From: CAZUMH01 sp964621645
GTDB lineage: Bacteria > Zhuqueibacterota > QNDG01 > JAGLOF01
DNA: 64,000 bases
Direction of reading: 5' to 3'
NCBI GenBank assembly: GCA_964621645.1
Contig: CAZUMH010000008.1
Span: 1-64,000 of the forward strand
The notes under the pieces are model-generated. The model was not told the DNA's origin. It searched no databases and was given only the letters and a program-made list of their open reading frames with translations. The position numbers were made by a program, and so were the translations under genes. Positions 62,756-64,000 of the stretch are shown piece by piece (position 1 is the first letter of the stretch; each line of letters starts with the position of its first letter).

Positions 62756-63301
62756 ATGAAGATAAAGAGTATCATCCTGTTCTTAATGGTAACAGGAATT
62801 TCTTTGCAGGCCCAGGATTTTCGGACAGGTGCGGTCAGTGTCGGCCTTTATGCTGGTTTTGGTCTGCCTAAAGTTTCCTATTCTGTCTATCGTCCCCCAA
62901 TATCAGTAACCGCCGGGATGGCACTGCAATCACGCGTAAGAGGGAGGATCGCTCTACGGCTGACAGGGAATGGTCTCTATACCTTTGGACTGGGTACGAT
63001 TACGGATGATAATTACAAAATACGGTTTAATACAGCATGGGCTGACGCGGGTCTTCTCTATCGCCTGACCGGACGTATTTTTACTGAAAATTATTTAACG
63101 TTTGCAATGGGGAGATATACGCTGGACCAGCGACTGGAAGGTGAAACAAATAAAGTCACCACTTTGGGGATAAATCTCGGAATACTCCAGCTGCGTCACC
63201 ACGGGAAATGGCGATCGACTCTTGATGTACGCTGGCATTTGCTGTTCCGGCCCTCTCCCAATCCGCAGATGCTTACGATTACGTTCGGCTGGATAATCTA
63301 A
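62756..63301 (+). CDS. Small outer membrane beta-barrel protein
   Basis: 181 residues: a signal peptide (1-19, ending LQAQ) and about eight amphipathic strands, closing with FGWII as in outer membrane proteins, whose last residue is usually aromatic or hydrophobic. It resembles the eight-strand OmpA/PagP-like barrels but has no clear family. GGAGG lies close before the ATG. Function unknown. Confidence 0.75.
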   Translation: MKIKSIILFLMVTGISLQAQDFRTGAVSVGLYAGFGLPKVSYSVYRPPISVTAGMALQSRVRGRIALRLTGNGLYTFGLGTITDDNYKIRFNTAWADAGLLYRLTGRIFTENYLTFAMGRYTLDQRLEGETNKVTTLGINLGILQLRHHGKWRSTLDVRWHLLFRPSPNPQMLTITFGWII

Positions 63302-63332
63302 GTCTTATAAAAAGAGTACTGCATTGACATCT

Positions 63333-63998
63333 ATGCCCAAGAAATTGAAGAATCTGAGGAGGCGGATCACCTATTCCGATTGCTTTATTAATATGCTGGC
63401 CGGGCTGGCGGTCCTTTCTTTCAGACTCTATGTCTCTACCCTGAAGGTCAAATTCATCCAGAAAGAGGATACGGAACAGTCAGCTCCAGCGTTCTATGGT
63501 TTTTGGCATGGGAGGCAGTTTCTGCTCGTGCCTTTTTTTGCCCGCTTGGGCATCGCCATAATGTCGGATCTCAGCTGGGCCGGGGAGATTCAGGCACGAA
63601 TCCTTTCACGGTTCGGCTATGAAGTGGTACGAGGTTCAAGTAAACGCGAGAGTGTGAGGGCCCTTCTTGGCATGAAAAAGAAAGTGGATGACGGGTATAA
63701 TGCGGCCTTCGCTCTTGATGGTCCCAGCGGCCCGCTCCATAAGTCAAAGCCAGGAATTGTCTATCTGGCCGCCAAAACCGGCAGGCCCATCGTTCCTGTT
63801 GCTACCAGTGCACAGAGCGCCTTCATTCTAAAAAATACTTGGTGCGGCTATATGGTCCCAAAGCCGTTTTCCCGCTGCATTATAGCTTCTGGTTCACCCA
63901 TAACAGTGACCGAATCATTTTCAGAGCGGCACCTGGATGAAATTATTGAAAAATTTCAGGAAACTGTTGATAAACAAATTGGATTCAGTCAATTATGA
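63333..63998 (+). CDS. DUF374 lysophospholipid/LPS acyltransferase-like protein
   Basis: 221 residues. The DUF374 signature is clear: FYGFWHGRQFLLVPFF (His near the acyltransferase centre) and AFALDGPSGPLHKSKPGIVYLAAKTGRPIVPV. These proteins are relatives of the LpxL/M lipid A acyltransferases and occur near lipid A or Kdo genes. The start is the ATG at 63333; a TTG at 63324 is possible. The stop is at 63996-63998, and an ATG at 63995 or 63998 probably opens the next gene, cut by the window end. Confidence 0.88.
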   Translation: MPKKLKNLRRRITYSDCFINMLAGLAVLSFRLYVSTLKVKFIQKEDTEQSAPAFYGFWHGRQFLLVPFFARLGIAIMSDLSWAGEIQARILSRFGYEVVRGSSKRESVRALLGMKKKVDDGYNAAFALDGPSGPLHKSKPGIVYLAAKTGRPIVPVATSAQSAFILKNTWCGYMVPKPFSRCIIASGSPITVTESFSERHLDEIIEKFQETVDKQIGFSQL

Positions 63999-64000
63999 TG

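Overview
The window comes from a Gram-negative bacterium with two membranes. It encodes a TonB-dependent receptor, a TolC-type outer membrane factor, signal-peptide-bearing beta-barrel proteins and a DUF374 (LpxL-like) acyltransferase. The gene content (a DUF6588-like barrel, an S9 dipeptidyl-peptidase-like enzyme, tandem HEAT-repeat secreted proteins, and the order mutL-miaA) fits the FCB superphylum, for example Neomarinimicrobiota, Calditrichota or a related candidate phylum. I cannot fix the phylum without a search. Promoters of the TTGACA-17-TATAAT type are readable at several places, so an ordinary housekeeping sigma factor seems to be used. No insertion sequence, phage gene, CRISPR array or rRNA was seen; the window is a chromosomal core with a few accessory islands.

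Layout. Bases 1-1.8 kb: end of ribosomal protein S1 and mtaB. 1.97-4.8 kb (minus): htpG followed by an outer membrane barrel gene. 4.9-7.0 kb: an EIIA(Ntr)-like protein and the cation/proton antiporter it probably controls. 7.2-13.2 kb (minus): two small membrane proteins, a PiT-type anion permease, a TonB receptor and mazG. 13.4-17.9 kb (minus): an ECF sigma factor, its zinc-binding anti-sigma factor and two secreted HEAT-repeat proteins in one tight operon. 18-20 kb: a pteridine-reductase-like SDR, rsgA, and a 0.5 kb spacer with an 18-bp inverted repeat. 20.3-24.1 kb: a small membrane protein, a YlxR-YlxQ fusion, mutL, miaA and a VOC protein. 24.2-37.4 kb: a secreted S9 peptidase, a DUF4097 protein and three membrane proteins, a GT4 glycosyltransferase, and a MacB/TolC-like exporter with two adaptors but no ATPase gene. 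37.5-40.2 kb (minus): tldE-tldD. 40.4-43.7 kb: mltG and a UvrD/PcrA helicase. 43.7-46.0 kb (minus): epmA and an M20 hydrolase. 46.2-47.4 kb: tRNA-Arg(CCU), a lone receiver protein and a TPR protein. 47.5-57.6 kb: the translation/RNA operon rimP-nusA-infB-ylxP-rbfA-nrnA-truB-ribF-rpsO-pnp. 57.6-64 kb: an aminotransferase, a polysaccharide deacetylase, a MerR protein, rlmH, a Nudix hydrolase, dinB, two envelope proteins and a DUF374 acyltransferase.

How it works together. Three themes dominate: translation and RNA quality control (S1, mtaB, miaA, tRNA-Arg, epmA, rsgA, rlmH and the nusA-infB-pnp operon), genome and nucleotide upkeep (mutL, dinB, UvrD/PcrA, mazG), and the envelope (exporter, TonB receptor, HEAT/ECF regulon, mltG, TldD/E). 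The points that most deserve a second look are an mltG reading frame with no canonical start codon but an ideal Shine-Dalgarno followed by ATC, a short leader ORF with a strong ribosome binding site overlapping the pnp start inside a 31-base duplication, a terminator-like hairpin placed immediately after the predicted rimP-nusA-infB promoter, the ECF/anti-sigma/HEAT operon, and the exporter operon lacking its ATPase.
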